Origin: Pacificimonas sp963710205
GTDB taxonomy: Bacteria > Pseudomonadota > Alphaproteobacteria > Sphingomonadales > Sphingomonadaceae
Reading direction: 5' to 3'
Assembly: GCA_963710205.1 (NCBI GenBank)
Contig: CAVPZG010000005.1
Coordinates: 620,001-684,000, forward strand
Length of the DNA stretch: 64,000 nt
Under the pieces are notes generated by a model. That model did not search any database and had not been told where the DNA came from. It was given only the letters and a program-made list of their open reading frames with translations. Position numbers and translations under genes: made by a program. This document shows, in pieces, positions 9,318 to 17,420 of this stretch (positions are counted from its first letter, which is position 1; the number at the start of each line of letters is the position of its first letter).

Positions 9318-10475
9318 CTACTTACCTTTACCGGCGACGGCTTCCCTCGCCAAGCGGCGGGCTTCGTCATCGCAGGCAATGATATCGTCGAGGCTGTCGG
9401 CGCGGCCTTGTCCGAGCTGCTGCATAATTTCCTCGACGATGGCGACGATGTCCAGAAAACCGATCCGTCTTTCCAGAAACGCCGCTACGGCAATTTCGTT
9501 GGCGGCGTTCATGGCGATGGGCGCCCTGCCGTCCTCCACCATCGCCTGACGCGCGAGGCGCAGCGCGGGGAAGCGCACGGGGTCAGGTGCCTCGAACTCA
9601 AGTTTCGCGGCGGACACCAGGTCCAGTTTTTCAACCGGTGTTTCAATGCGTTCAGGATAGGCCAGCGCATAGGCAATCGGCGTCTTCATATCCGGTGAAC
9701 CGAGCTGAGCCAGGACGGAGCCGTCGATATATTCGACGAAACTGTGCACGATGGATTGCGGATGCACCACCACGTCGATCTGATCGGGGCGCACCGGGAA
9801 GAGGCGGGCGGCCTCGATCATCTCCAGGCCCTTGTTCATCAACGTCGCGCTGTCCACGCTGATCTTTGCCCCCATGGACCAGACGGGATGCGCGACGGCC
9901 TGTTCAGGCGTCATGCCGCGCATGTCGTCGATGCTTCTGGACCGGAATGGTCCGCCGCTGGCCGTCAGAATGATGCGGGACACGCTATCCGGCGCCTCAA
10001 AATCGAACACCTGAAAAATGGCGTTGTGCTCGCTATCGACAGGCAGAAGTCTGGCACCGGACTGTGCGGCGGCGGCCTTCAGCACTGTCCCGGCGCAGAC
10101 CAGCGCCTCCTTGTTGGCGATGGCGATAACGCCGCCGCGCCTGGCGGCGCGCAGCGTCGGGAGGAGTCCCGCCGCGCCGACGATGGCGCAAAGGGTGACG
10201 TCGACGGCGCGCATGGCAGCCTCCGCGAGCGCTCCCCGCCCGCCGGCACATTCGATGCCGGTGCCCGACAATGCCGCCTTCAATGCAGGATAGGCGCTTT
10301 CGTCAGCGACGACTGCCAGCCTGGCGCCATGGGCGCGGGCCTGCGCAGCCAGCAGATCGGCGTTGTCATTGGCCGTCAGCACGTCGATCGACCAGCGCGA
10401 GGGGGCGTGCGCGATCAGCTCAAGCGCCGACACCCCGACCGAACCGGTGGCACCAAAAATCGAAACCGAGCGCAT
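9318..10475 (-). CDS. dxr: 1-deoxy-D-xylulose 5-phosphate reductoisomerase
   Basis: First committed step of the MEP isoprenoid pathway (DXP to MEP, NADPH). 385 residues from the ATG at 10475, giving SIFGATGSVGVSALELI as the N-terminal nucleotide-binding motif. The catalytic-site segments IANKEALVCAG and LPVDSEHNAIFQ are present, as is SVDSATLMNKGLE (metal and substrate loop). The ATG shares one base with the cdsA stop. The open frame extends to 10973, but that part reads through cdsA and was left out. Together with uppS two genes upstream it supplies and uses isoprenoid precursors. Confidence 0.95.
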   Translation of the reverse strand: MRSVSIFGATGSVGVSALELIAHAPSRWSIDVLTANDNADLLAAQARAHGARLAVVADESAYPALKAALSGTGIECAGGRGALAEAAMRAVDVTLCAIVGAAGLLPTLRAARRGGVIAIANKEALVCAGTVLKAAAAQSGARLLPVDSEHNAIFQVFDFEAPDSVSRIILTASGGPFRSRSIDDMRGMTPEQAVAHPVWSMGAKISVDSATLMNKGLEMIEAARLFPVRPDQIDVVVHPQSIVHSFVEYIDGSVLAQLGSPDMKTPIAYALAYPERIETPVEKLDLVSAAKLEFEAPDPVRFPALRLARQAMVEDGRAPIAMNAANEIAVAAFLERRIGFLDIVAIVEEIMQQLGQGRADSLDDIIACDDEARRLAREAVAGKGK

Positions 10476-11266
10476 CAGCTCCCCAATAGCCAAACGGCAC
10501 CGGACACGATCATTGCCACGGGAACAAGGCCATCCAGCCTGTCCATGATCCCGCCATGCCCGGGCAGCAGATGGCCGCTGTCCTTGACCCCGGCCCTGCG
10601 CTTGAGGTGGCTTTCGTAAAAATCTCCGCATTGCGCCGCGATTGCCAGCGCAGCGCCCAAGATGGCGCTGTGCATCGGATCGAAGGGCAGGGAAAAGGCG
10701 GTCGTCAACGCCGATCCAACAATCGCCGCCCCTGTCATTCCACCAATCAGGCCCGCCCATGTTTTCGAGGGACTGATGCTGGGCGCGATCTTCGGGCCGC
10801 CGATGGTGCGCCCCGCGAAATAGGCAAATATGTCGGTCGCCCAGACGACGGCAAGGGTCCACACGATAAGGGCAAACCCTTTTTCCTGCGTCCGCAGCCA
10901 GATGAGCGCGACAAATGGCAAGCCGGAATAAAGGACGCCAAGTGCGGCGCGGCGCATTCTGAGAACATACCATGCCGCCGTGACGAACAGTGCGCCAAAG
11001 GCCATCGCGAAGATGTTCGCATCCGCAAGGACGATGGCCGCGGCGATGCCTACAAAACCGACCAGGCGATCATTGCCATAAAGCCTGACGAGACGCGCCC
11101 ATTCCCTGAACATCAGCAGGGCGGCGAGGCCCATGAGAAAATCGAAGAAAAGCCCCCCCTGCCATCCGCCAAAAAGAGCAATGGCAATAAGCACCACGCC
11201 CACGACGACGCGCGGCAAAAGATCCTTGTACTGGACCCTTAGCGACTGTTTTTCAGAGTCCGCCAT
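10475..11266 (-). CDS. cdsA: Phosphatidate cytidylyltransferase
   Basis: Makes CDP-diacylglycerol from phosphatidic acid and CTP. 263 residues with about seven to eight hydrophobic segments. The CDP-diglyceride synthetase signature lies near the C-terminus as SHLKRRAGVKDSGHLLPGHG, with the LDR-type ending MDRLDG. The start at 11266 (MADSEKQS) is chosen because it overlaps the uppS end by 14 bp only; the frame is open to 11362, which would run deep into uppS. It sits between uppS and dxr, as in most proteobacteria. Confidence 0.93.
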   Translation of the reverse strand: MADSEKQSLRVQYKDLLPRVVVGVVLIAIALFGGWQGGLFFDFLMGLAALLMFREWARLVRLYGNDRLVGFVGIAAAIVLADANIFAMAFGALFVTAAWYVLRMRRAALGVLYSGLPFVALIWLRTQEKGFALIVWTLAVVWATDIFAYFAGRTIGGPKIAPSISPSKTWAGLIGGMTGAAIVGSALTTAFSLPFDPMHSAILGAALAIAAQCGDFYESHLKRRAGVKDSGHLLPGHGGIMDRLDGLVPVAMIVSGAVWLLGS

Positions 11267-11987
11267 AGCGCCGTTCCCGCGCTGCAAATAACTCGCAGGC
11301 GCTTGCGAGCGCTGCGCCATCGAAGTCGGGCCAGAGTGTCGGGGTGAACACGAATTCCGCATAAGCGGCCTGCCACAGCATGAAATTCGAAAGACGCTCC
11401 TCGCCGGACGTGCGGATGATCAAATCGGGCGCGGGCAGATCCGCAGTGTCGAGGCGTGCCGTAATGGCATCCTCATCAATCTGTCTGGCCGAAAGCCCAT
11501 CCATCACGCAGCGCCGCGTTGCGCGCACGATCTCGTCACGGCTGCCGTAATTGAGGGCGAGAACGAGAGTGAGGCCATCATTGTTCTTCGTGCGGTCGAT
11601 TGCCCCTTCGATCAGGTCAGTCAGATCGTCCGGCAGGGTACGCCAGTCCCCGATGACGCGTATATGAACATTCTTCGTATCCAGCTCGGCAATTTCGCTG
11701 TGCAGATAGGTTTTCAGAAGGCCAAACAGAAAACCAACCTCATCCTGCGGGCGTTTCCAGTTTTCGGACGAAAATGCATAAAGCGTGAGAACATCGATAC
11801 CGAGTTCCGGAGCCGTCTTCACGACGCTTCTTACGGCTTCCATACCGGCCTTGTGTCCCGCGACACGGGGCAGATGACGTGACTTCGCCCACCTGCCGTT
11901 GCCGTCCATGATGACTGCGACATGGCGCGGCGTGGCCTGCCCTGTTGCCGTCGCAGCAGTCATGTCCGATGCGGATGCGGGGTTCAC
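11253..11987 (-). CDS. uppS: Isoprenyl transferase (undecaprenyl diphosphate synthase)
   Basis: Cis-prenyltransferase of 244 residues that extends FPP with IPP to the C55 lipid carrier. The signature MDGNGRWA is at residues 27-34 with the catalytic Asp at 28; the C-terminal region has DLIIRTSGEERLSNFMLWQ, the other family signature. The start overlaps the frr stop as ATGA, supporting the longer N-terminus; the ATG at codon 9 is possible. Functionally it links the MEP pathway gene dxr to peptidoglycan synthesis. Confidence 0.94.
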   Translation of the reverse strand: MNPASASDMTAATATGQATPRHVAVIMDGNGRWAKSRHLPRVAGHKAGMEAVRSVVKTAPELGIDVLTLYAFSSENWKRPQDEVGFLFGLLKTYLHSEIAELDTKNVHIRVIGDWRTLPDDLTDLIEGAIDRTKNNDGLTLVLALNYGSRDEIVRATRRCVMDGLSARQIDEDAITARLDTADLPAPDLIIRTSGEERLSNFMLWQAAYAEFVFTPTLWPDFDGAALASACELFAARERRYGGL

Positions 11988-12544
11988 TGGCTCATGATTT
12001 CCTTTTCCTTGGACGCCATGACCGCGTCGACTTCGGAAATGCGCGCGTCGGTCAGTTTCTGGACTTCAGCCTCACCCTTCTTCTGCTCGTCCTGGCTGAT
12101 GTCGCCGCCCTTTTCCGACGCCTTCAGCGCCTCCATGCCATCACGGCGCACATTGCGAATGGCGATCTTTGCTTTCTCGCCATATTGGGCGCAGAGCTTG
12201 GCGAGTTCCTTGCGGCGCTCTTCCGTCATGTCGGGCAGCGGCAGGCGGATATTCTGCCCATCGGTCACTGGGTTGAGGCCGAGACCAGCGGCGCGAATGG
12301 CCTTTTCCACAGGCTGAATGTTGGATTTGTCCCAGACATTGACAGCAAGCATGCGCGCATCCGGTGCGGTTACCGTGGCGACCTGGTTGAGCGGCATTTT
12401 TGCGCCATAAACCTCAACCACGACAGGATCGAGCAAGGCAGTATTGGCGCGCCCCGTTCTCAGACCACCCAGATCACTCTTCAGCGATTCAACGGCGCCG
12501 TCCATGCGACGTTCAATATCGGCCTTGTCATATCCCGCAGACAT
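11984..12544 (-). CDS. frr: Ribosome recycling factor
   Basis: 186 residues, the standard length. The N-terminal part RMDGAVESLKSDLGGLRTGRA and the RLPLPDMTEERRKELAK segment are diagnostic. With EF-G it splits post-termination ribosomes. It follows pyrH with a 15-bp gap and overlaps uppS by 4 bp. Confidence 0.96.
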   Translation of the reverse strand: MSAGYDKADIERRMDGAVESLKSDLGGLRTGRANTALLDPVVVEVYGAKMPLNQVATVTAPDARMLAVNVWDKSNIQPVEKAIRAAGLGLNPVTDGQNIRLPLPDMTEERRKELAKLCAQYGEKAKIAIRNVRRDGMEALKASEKGGDISQDEQKKGEAEVQKLTDARISEVDAVMASKEKEIMSQ

Positions 12545-12559
12545 GTCGTTTCTTCCTAG

Positions 12560-13276
12560 CTAGTTGGTCACTGTTGTTGAGACGCCTTCACCGGCGAGCA
12601 CGCGGGCAAGATTGCCGCGCTCGCGGATATTGAAGACGACGATGGGAATGTCATTGTCGCGGCAAAGCGCGACGGCTGACGCATCCATGACTTTCAGATT
12701 GTCGCTGAGAACCCGGTCATAGCCGAGCGTGTCATAACGTGTGGCGCTGGCATCCTTCTTGGGATCGGCGGTATAAACGCCATCGACACTCGTCCCCTTG
12801 AACAGCGCATCGCACTGCATTTCCGCAGCCCGAAGCGCAGCAGCGGTATCCGTTGTGAAATAGGGGTTCCCAGTACCGGCAGCGAACATCACCGTCCGGC
12901 CCTTTTCCATATGGCGGTCAGCCTTGCGCCGGATATAGGGTTCACAAACGCTTGCCATCGGAATTGCCGACATGACGCGGGTATCGACGCCCTGCTGCTC
13001 AAGGGCGTTCTGGACAGCGAGCGCGTTCATGACGGTCGCCAGCATTCCCATGTAATCAGCACTGGCCCGGTCGAACCCCTGCTCCGCCGCCGCGAGCCCG
13101 CGAAAGATGTTGCCACCGCCCACGACGAGACACAGTTCGAAACCAGCCTCTTTCGCAAGTTTGACTTCGGCGGCAACCGCCGCGACCGTTTCGGTATCTA
13201 TGCCGAATTTCTGATCGCCCATCAGGGCTTCGCCGGACAGTTTCAGGAGGATGCGCTTGTATTTGCCGGTTGGCAT
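12560..13276 (-). CDS. pyrH: UMP kinase
   Basis: Amino-acid-kinase fold protein of 238 residues that phosphorylates UMP to UDP. KRILLKLSGEALMG at the N-terminus and VVGGGNIFRG (phosphate-binding loop) are clear, as is VDGVYTADPKKD, typical of bacterial UMP kinases. The ATG at 13276 gives the family-length N-terminus; the frame continues to 13354 without similarity. A strong hairpin (13341-13372) lies between it and tsf. Confidence 0.95.
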   Translation of the reverse strand: MPTGKYKRILLKLSGEALMGDQKFGIDTETVAAVAAEVKLAKEAGFELCLVVGGGNIFRGLAAAEQGFDRASADYMGMLATVMNALAVQNALEQQGVDTRVMSAIPMASVCEPYIRRKADRHMEKGRTVMFAAGTGNPYFTTDTAAALRAAEMQCDALFKGTSVDGVYTADPKKDASATRYDTLGYDRVLSDNLKVMDASAVALCRDNDIPIVVFNIRERGNLARVLAGEGVSTTVTN

Positions 13277-13340
13277 GAGGCCCTCTGCTCCTGAAACGTC
13301 CAAATCTCGCCCGTCTTTAGGCGCGCCGCGCCATGGCGGC

Positions 13341-13372
13341 AACTCCCCTCCCATGGATATGGGAGGAGAGTT
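13341..13372 (-). terminator. Hairpin between tsf and pyrH
   Basis: An almost perfect inverted repeat: 8 bp (CCTCCCAT/ATGGGAGG) around the 4-nt loop GGAT, then one mismatch, then five more pairs (AACTC/GAGTT). It lies just downstream of the tsf stop. No T-run follows on the minus strand, so it could be an attenuator or a processing/stability hairpin rather than a full terminator. Confidence 0.45.
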
Positions 13373-13382
13373 TCAGAGGATT

Positions 13383-14309
13383 TTACCCGCCGACCGCAGC
13401 GGCAACTTCCGCCGCAAAGTCGCTTTCTTCGCGCTCGATGCCTTCACCCAGCTGGAAGCGGACGTAATCGGCGATCTTGACGGGCGTACCCAGTTCCTTC
13501 GCCTTTGCGGCGACGACGTCACCGACCTTGGCCTTGCCATCGATGACAAAAACCTGGCCGAGAAGCGTATTTTCGCTGACGAATTTACGCACGGTGCCTT
13601 CGACCATCTTTTCAACGATATCGTCGGGCTTGCCGCTTTCCTTCGCCTTTTCCATCGCAATCGCGCGTTCGCGGGCGACCGTGTCGGCATCGACGCCGCT
13701 CTCGTCCAGCGCCAGCGGCGCAGCCGCGGCGATGTGCATGGCGAGCTGCTTGCCAAAGGCCTCAAGCTCGGCCTGATCAGCTGCGCTTTCCAGCGCGACG
13801 AGGACACCGATCTTGCCAAGCCCCGGTGCGGCCTGATTGTGGATGTAGGGGACGACAGCACCTTCGCTCACGGAGATCGTCGCTGCGCGGCGCAGCGACT
13901 GGTTCTCACCGATCGTCGAGATATTGTCCGTCAGCATGTCCTCGACCGTCTTGCCATTTGCCATGGTCTCGGTCTTTACGGACTGAATGTCGCTGGTCTT
14001 CTGAGCAAGGGCGATTGCCGTGACTTCGCTCACGAAATTCTGGAACTTGTCGTTCTTCGCAACGAAATCCGTTTCGGAATTGACCTCGACAGCCGTGCCA
14101 GTTTTCCCTTCCGTCGCAACGCCGATCAGGCCTTCCGCGGCGGTGCGGGAGGATTTCTTGGCCGCTGCGGCGAGACCTTTGGTGCGAAGCCAGTCGACCG
14201 CGGCTTCGAATTCACCGCTCGTTTCCGTCAGGGCCTTTTTCGCGTCCATCATGCCTGCGCCGGTCTTGTCGCGCAGTTCCTTGACGAGCTTTGCTGTAAT
14301 TTCAGCCAT
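13383..14309 (-). CDS. tsf: Elongation factor Ts
   Basis: Guanine-nucleotide exchange factor for EF-Tu, 308 residues. The N-terminal UBA-like domain LVKELRDKTGAGMMDAKKAL and the core VEVNSETDFVAKNDKF are signatures of the family. Downstream of rpsB by 90 bp, as in most bacteria. The A/T-rich ribosome-binding stretch AGGAAAGG lies about 9 bp before the ATG. Confidence 0.96.
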   Translation of the reverse strand: MAEITAKLVKELRDKTGAGMMDAKKALTETSGEFEAAVDWLRTKGLAAAAKKSSRTAAEGLIGVATEGKTGTAVEVNSETDFVAKNDKFQNFVSEVTAIALAQKTSDIQSVKTETMANGKTVEDMLTDNISTIGENQSLRRAATISVSEGAVVPYIHNQAAPGLGKIGVLVALESAADQAELEAFGKQLAMHIAAAAPLALDESGVDADTVARERAIAMEKAKESGKPDDIVEKMVEGTVRKFVSENTLLGQVFVIDGKAKVGDVVAAKAKELGTPVKIADYVRFQLGEGIEREESDFAAEVAAAVGG

Positions 14310-14340
14310 CTCAAAATACCTTTCCTATAGGGAACGGGAA

Positions 14341-14369
14341 GGCGCGGGAAGCGATCCGCCGCCCGCGCC
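14341..14369 (-). terminator. Hairpin in the rpsB-tsf spacer, possible attenuator
   Basis: GGCGCGGG and CCCGCGCC form an 8-bp GC stem; short flanking ACGGG/CCCGT arms can extend it with a bulge. It lies about 30 bp past the rpsB stop and just before the tsf ribosome-binding site. A hairpin here could set the rpsB:tsf ratio. There is no U-tract, so the role is inferred. Confidence 0.35.
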
Positions 14370-14399
14370 CGTCACCTGTTCATAACAGAGACGGAGGTC

Positions 14400-15233
14400 T
14401 CAGGCGCTTTTGGCGCCCTCGGCCTGCGTTTCCTCGATTGCGGCGACAGCAGCGACAGCATCCTTCGTCGCGCCTTCGGGGGCAGCGAGTTCAGGCTCGA
14501 CAGGAGCCTCCTCGGCAGCGCCGATGTCGACGCCCAAGTCCGCCTGGCGATCCCGTCCACCACCTGTGCAGGCCTCGGCCACCATATCACAGTACATGCG
14601 AATGGCGCGGGCAGCGTCATCATTGCCGGGAACCGGAAAGGCGATGCCGGTTGGATCGGAATTGGAATCGAGAATTGCAATCACGGGAATGCCAAGAACA
14701 TTGGCTTCCTTGACGGCCAGGTCTTCCTTGTTCGTATCGATCACGAACATCAGGTCAGGCAGGCCGCCCATGTCGCGGATACCGCCAAGCGATGCCTCGA
14801 ACTTGTCGCGCTGGCGCGTCATCTTGAGGATCTCTTTCTTGGTGAAGCCAGAGATTTCGCCAGCGAGCTGTTCCTCAAGTTCCTTGAACTTGCGGATCGA
14901 TTCCGAGATCGTCTTCCAGTTGGTGAGCATGCCGCCCAGCCAGCGGTGGTTCACATAATATTGTCCGGAACGCTTCGCCGCCTCGGCAATCGGTTCAGCG
15001 GCCTGCCGCTTGGTGCCGACGAACAGGACCTTGCCGCCCGCCTTCGTGGTGCCGGCAACGAAATCGAGCGCGCGCTGGAACAGCGGCACGGTCTGCGACA
15101 GGTCGATGATGTGAACATTGTTACGGTCGCCAAAGATGTACGGTTTCATCTTCGGGTTCCAGCGATGTGTCTGGTGACCGAAATGTGTGCCAGCTTCAAG
15201 CAGCGCTGACATCTGCACGGTGGGTGCAGCCAT
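14400..15233 (-). CDS. rpsB: 30S ribosomal protein S2
   Basis: 277 residues. The core is complete (LLEAGTHFGHQTHRWNPKM, KVLFVGTKRQA, HRWLGGMLTNW, VIDTNKEDLAVKEA), and a 35-40 residue Ala/Glu-rich C-terminal tail follows, as often seen in alphaproteobacterial S2. The start at 15233 gives MAAPTVQMSALL, with GGAAGGAATT upstream as ribosome-binding site; the frame stays open to 15401 but without S2 similarity. First gene of the minus-strand block that ends at ompH. Confidence 0.96.
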   Translation of the reverse strand: MAAPTVQMSALLEAGTHFGHQTHRWNPKMKPYIFGDRNNVHIIDLSQTVPLFQRALDFVAGTTKAGGKVLFVGTKRQAAEPIAEAAKRSGQYYVNHRWLGGMLTNWKTISESIRKFKELEEQLAGEISGFTKKEILKMTRQRDKFEASLGGIRDMGGLPDLMFVIDTNKEDLAVKEANVLGIPVIAILDSNSDPTGIAFPVPGNDDAARAIRMYCDMVAEACTGGGRDRQADLGVDIGAAEEAPVEPELAAPEGATKDAVAAVAAIEETQAEGAKSA

Positions 15234-15326
15234 GGGATAATTCCTTCCAGTTAGACCTCGAAGCGGACAAGAAGACGACATGTGCCGCCCACCGGATATG
15301 GCGTCCGCATCTGTGGGATGGCGCGG

Positions 15327-15355
15327 CAGATAGGCCCGAGCTATCGGAATTGCAA
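15327..15355 (-). promoter_or_regulatory. Candidate sigma-70-type promoter for rpsB
   Basis: On the minus strand TTGCAA and TATCTG are separated by 17 bp, about 95-120 bp upstream of the rpsB ATG. The spacing is ideal but both boxes deviate from consensus, so this is only a candidate. It lies in the 177-bp gap between rpsB and the divergent doxX-like gene. Confidence 0.35.
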
Positions 15356-15410
15356 GCGTAACCTTATGCTGCCCGTACGCGAATGACCGTGAGATCATCA
15401 AAAGGGGATC

Positions 15411-15836
15411 ATGATGAAGGCCATTACCTTGCTGCTGCTGCGCATCTCGACGGGAGCGCTGCTTCTGATCTGGGGATCCATGAAGATCGCAGCGCCGGAA
15501 GCCGCGATCGGCGTGAGCGAGAAATATTATGGCGGCATCGTCTCCGCAGAAATGATCCAGACGCCATTCGGGGCGCTGCAGATCCTTGTCGGCCTTCTGG
15601 TCATCCTGGGTCTGTTCCGGAAATTCGCCTATCCGTTGCAGGCGCTTGTGCTCGTCGTCGGCGCGCTTGCCATATGGAAATACATCCTTGATCCGATGGG
15701 GCTTTACCTGCTGACTGAGGAGACCCGCAATGTCCTGTTCTTTCCGAGTTTTTGCGTCGCCGTCGCCACCGTCGTCCTGATCGCGTTCAAGGAATTCGAT
15801 ACGATCACACTTGATTCAAGACGCAGGAGGAACTGA
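15411..15836 (+). CDS. DoxX family membrane protein
   Basis: A 141-residue protein with four hydrophobic segments (about residues 5-25, 50-70, 75-92, 108-125) and the DoxX-like start LLLLRISTGALLLIWGSMKI. Members are small inner-membrane proteins, some linked to thiol or thiosulfate redox partners, but the biochemical role of this subgroup is not known. Two ATGs in tandem (15411 and 15414) follow an AAAGGGGA ribosome-binding site. Monocistronic: rpsB is divergent, and the next gene is convergent 24 bp downstream. Confidence 0.7.
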   Translation: MMKAITLLLLRISTGALLLIWGSMKIAAPEAAIGVSEKYYGGIVSAEMIQTPFGALQILVGLLVILGLFRKFAYPLQALVLVVGALAIWKYILDPMGLYLLTEETRNVLFFPSFCVAVATVVLIAFKEFDTITLDSRRRRN

Positions 15837-15860
15837 TCTGGCAATGCTCAATTCCAGGGT

Positions 15861-17058
15861 TCAGCGAGTGAAACAGGCGGCAAGTTCGACGTGCAGCGAC
15901 CATCGAAACTGCCCGACAGGCCATAGATCCCGCAGTTGAAACCCTGCGGAGCACAGGATACGCGCGTCGCGGGCGAATGTGTTGGGGTTGCAGGAGACAT
16001 AACAAACCCGGTCCAGCGCGCTTGCGGCGATCATCTCGATCTGGGCCTTGGCACCGGCACGGGGCGGGTCGAGGACGACGGCGTCGAATTTCTCGAGTTC
16101 CTTTTCCGAGAGCGGCCGACGGAACAGGTCCCGATGCTGCACGGTCAGGTTCCGCCCTGCCCCGCGCGCCGCGCGCTCCAGTGATTTGACAGCCGGGCCC
16201 GCCGCATCGATTGCCGTCACCGCCATGTCTGCCGACATCGGCAGAGCAAAGGTGCCAAGCCCGCAGAAGAGATCCGCTGCCTTTCGCGCACCCGAAAGGC
16301 TGGCCTGAACGGCGGCCAGCAATACGGCCTCTCCGTCGGCCGTAGCCTGCAGAAAGGCGGCGGGCGTGAAGTCGACATCGACTCCGCCGAACGTCATGCG
16401 CGGGCTGCCGCGCTGGGCAATCACTTCCGTTCCCCCCGCATCCTCAAGCGAGAGTCTCTGCGACACCCGCCTTCTTGGCCCAGTCGGCAAGTCCGGCCTT
16501 TTCCCTGCGACCCGCTGGAAGATTTGTGATTACGGCATCAAAACCCCTGTCGGTCTGCGTGACGCTGATCGCGCATACACGTCCCCGGGGCAGCATCGCG
16601 TCGATCTGCGCCCTAAGGCTTTGCAGGCAGATGAACAGTTCAGGTGTCAGAACCGGACATTCCCGCAGGTCTATGATCTCACGGCTGCCTTCCCGGTTGA
16701 AGCCAAAGACGAGCCCCTCCGGCCCCTGCTCCGCCCGCATGGCGGCGCGACGGCGGCTATGCGGCGGCGAAAGATGCACGGGATGAATGCTGATAGCGTC
16801 GGTATCGATGCCGGCGAGCGCGGCGACGATGCGTCCCGCGACGAAATCGCCAAGGATCTTCTCATCGGCATGCTGCAACTGACAACCTCCGCAGACACCA
16901 AAATGTGCGCAGGCCGGTGGCACATGATGCGGGCCGGGAATGATGACATCGTCCCTGACGACGTCACCTGGCAAGGCGCCGGCGACATATCGTCCGTCTG
17001 CCGTGACGCCGTCTCCCCGCGCCGCCAGATGAGTGACTTTGGAGCCGTTATCGGACAT
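15861..17058 (-). pseudogene. RlmD/TrmA-family 23S rRNA (uracil-5-)-methyltransferase, split by a one-base frameshift
   Basis: Two minus-strand frames together make one complete class I RNA m5U methyltransferase. The N-terminal part (17058 down to 16444) has a TRAM-like start and the 4Fe-4S cysteines in CAHFGVCGGCQLQH. The C-terminal part (open from 16490 to 15861) has the SAM motif DLFCGLGTFALPM, VVLDPPRAGA, and the catalytic-Cys region VSCNPNTFARDA. The frames overlap at 16444-16490, and joining them near 16444-16465 by removing one base restores a protein of about 398 residues, the family length. No other damage is visible, so this is either a recent mutation or an assembly/sequencing error. 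Target uridine (23S U1939-type or another) cannot be told from sequence. Confidence 0.85.
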
Positions 17059-17159
17059 GGCAGGCGATGCCGCGCGTCGGTTGTGGCAAAGCGAAACGTA
17101 AGACGCTATCCATGCGGAATATCCAGGAACGGCTTTTCCGTTTCAAATTACAAAGGTAA

Positions 17160-17420
17160 ATGAGCAGCATGCGTCTGGTTCTCCTATGTATGGCAGCTTG
17201 CGTTTCTGTCGCTGCATGCGCTCCGTCGCCATATTATGTCGGCGGCAAATCACTGACGCCGGGTGAAGTTCCCCGCGATGAATATGGTCGCCCCGTGCTG
17301 GAGGCCATGAGATATACGCCGCCGCCAGAGCCCATCATGACCGCACCTGCTGCAGAGCAACTGGCCGACATCCCGCCGGTCAAACCGCTCCCCACATCGC
17401 CGGATCGACCAACAGGCTAG
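17160..17420 (+). CDS. Small predicted lipoprotein of unknown function
   Basis: 86 residues. A short charged start (MSSMR) precedes a hydrophobic segment that ends in the lipobox VAAC, with the lipidated Cys at about residue 20. The rest is Pro-rich and uncharged to acidic (PPPEPIMTAP, IPPVKPLP), without a recognisable domain, suggesting a flexible periplasmic tail. An ATG at 17169 would give a slightly shorter signal. Divergent from the methyltransferase remnant and overlapping the 3' end of ilvD by 4 bp, convergently. I do not recognise the family. Confidence 0.65.
   Translation: MSSMRLVLLCMAACVSVAACAPSPYYVGGKSLTPGEVPRDEYGRPVLEAMRYTPPPEPIMTAPAAEQLADIPPVKPLPTSPDRPTG

Noticed and set aside
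15234..15410. tRNA or structured rpsB leader in the 177-bp gap
   Set aside because: No cloverleaf or convincing conserved leader fold could be traced by eye; only a candidate promoter is reported.
16366..17163. 265-codon plus-strand frame opposite the methyltransferase remnant
   Set aside because: Antisense to conserved Fe-S and TRAM-like sequence of the methyltransferase; no motif.
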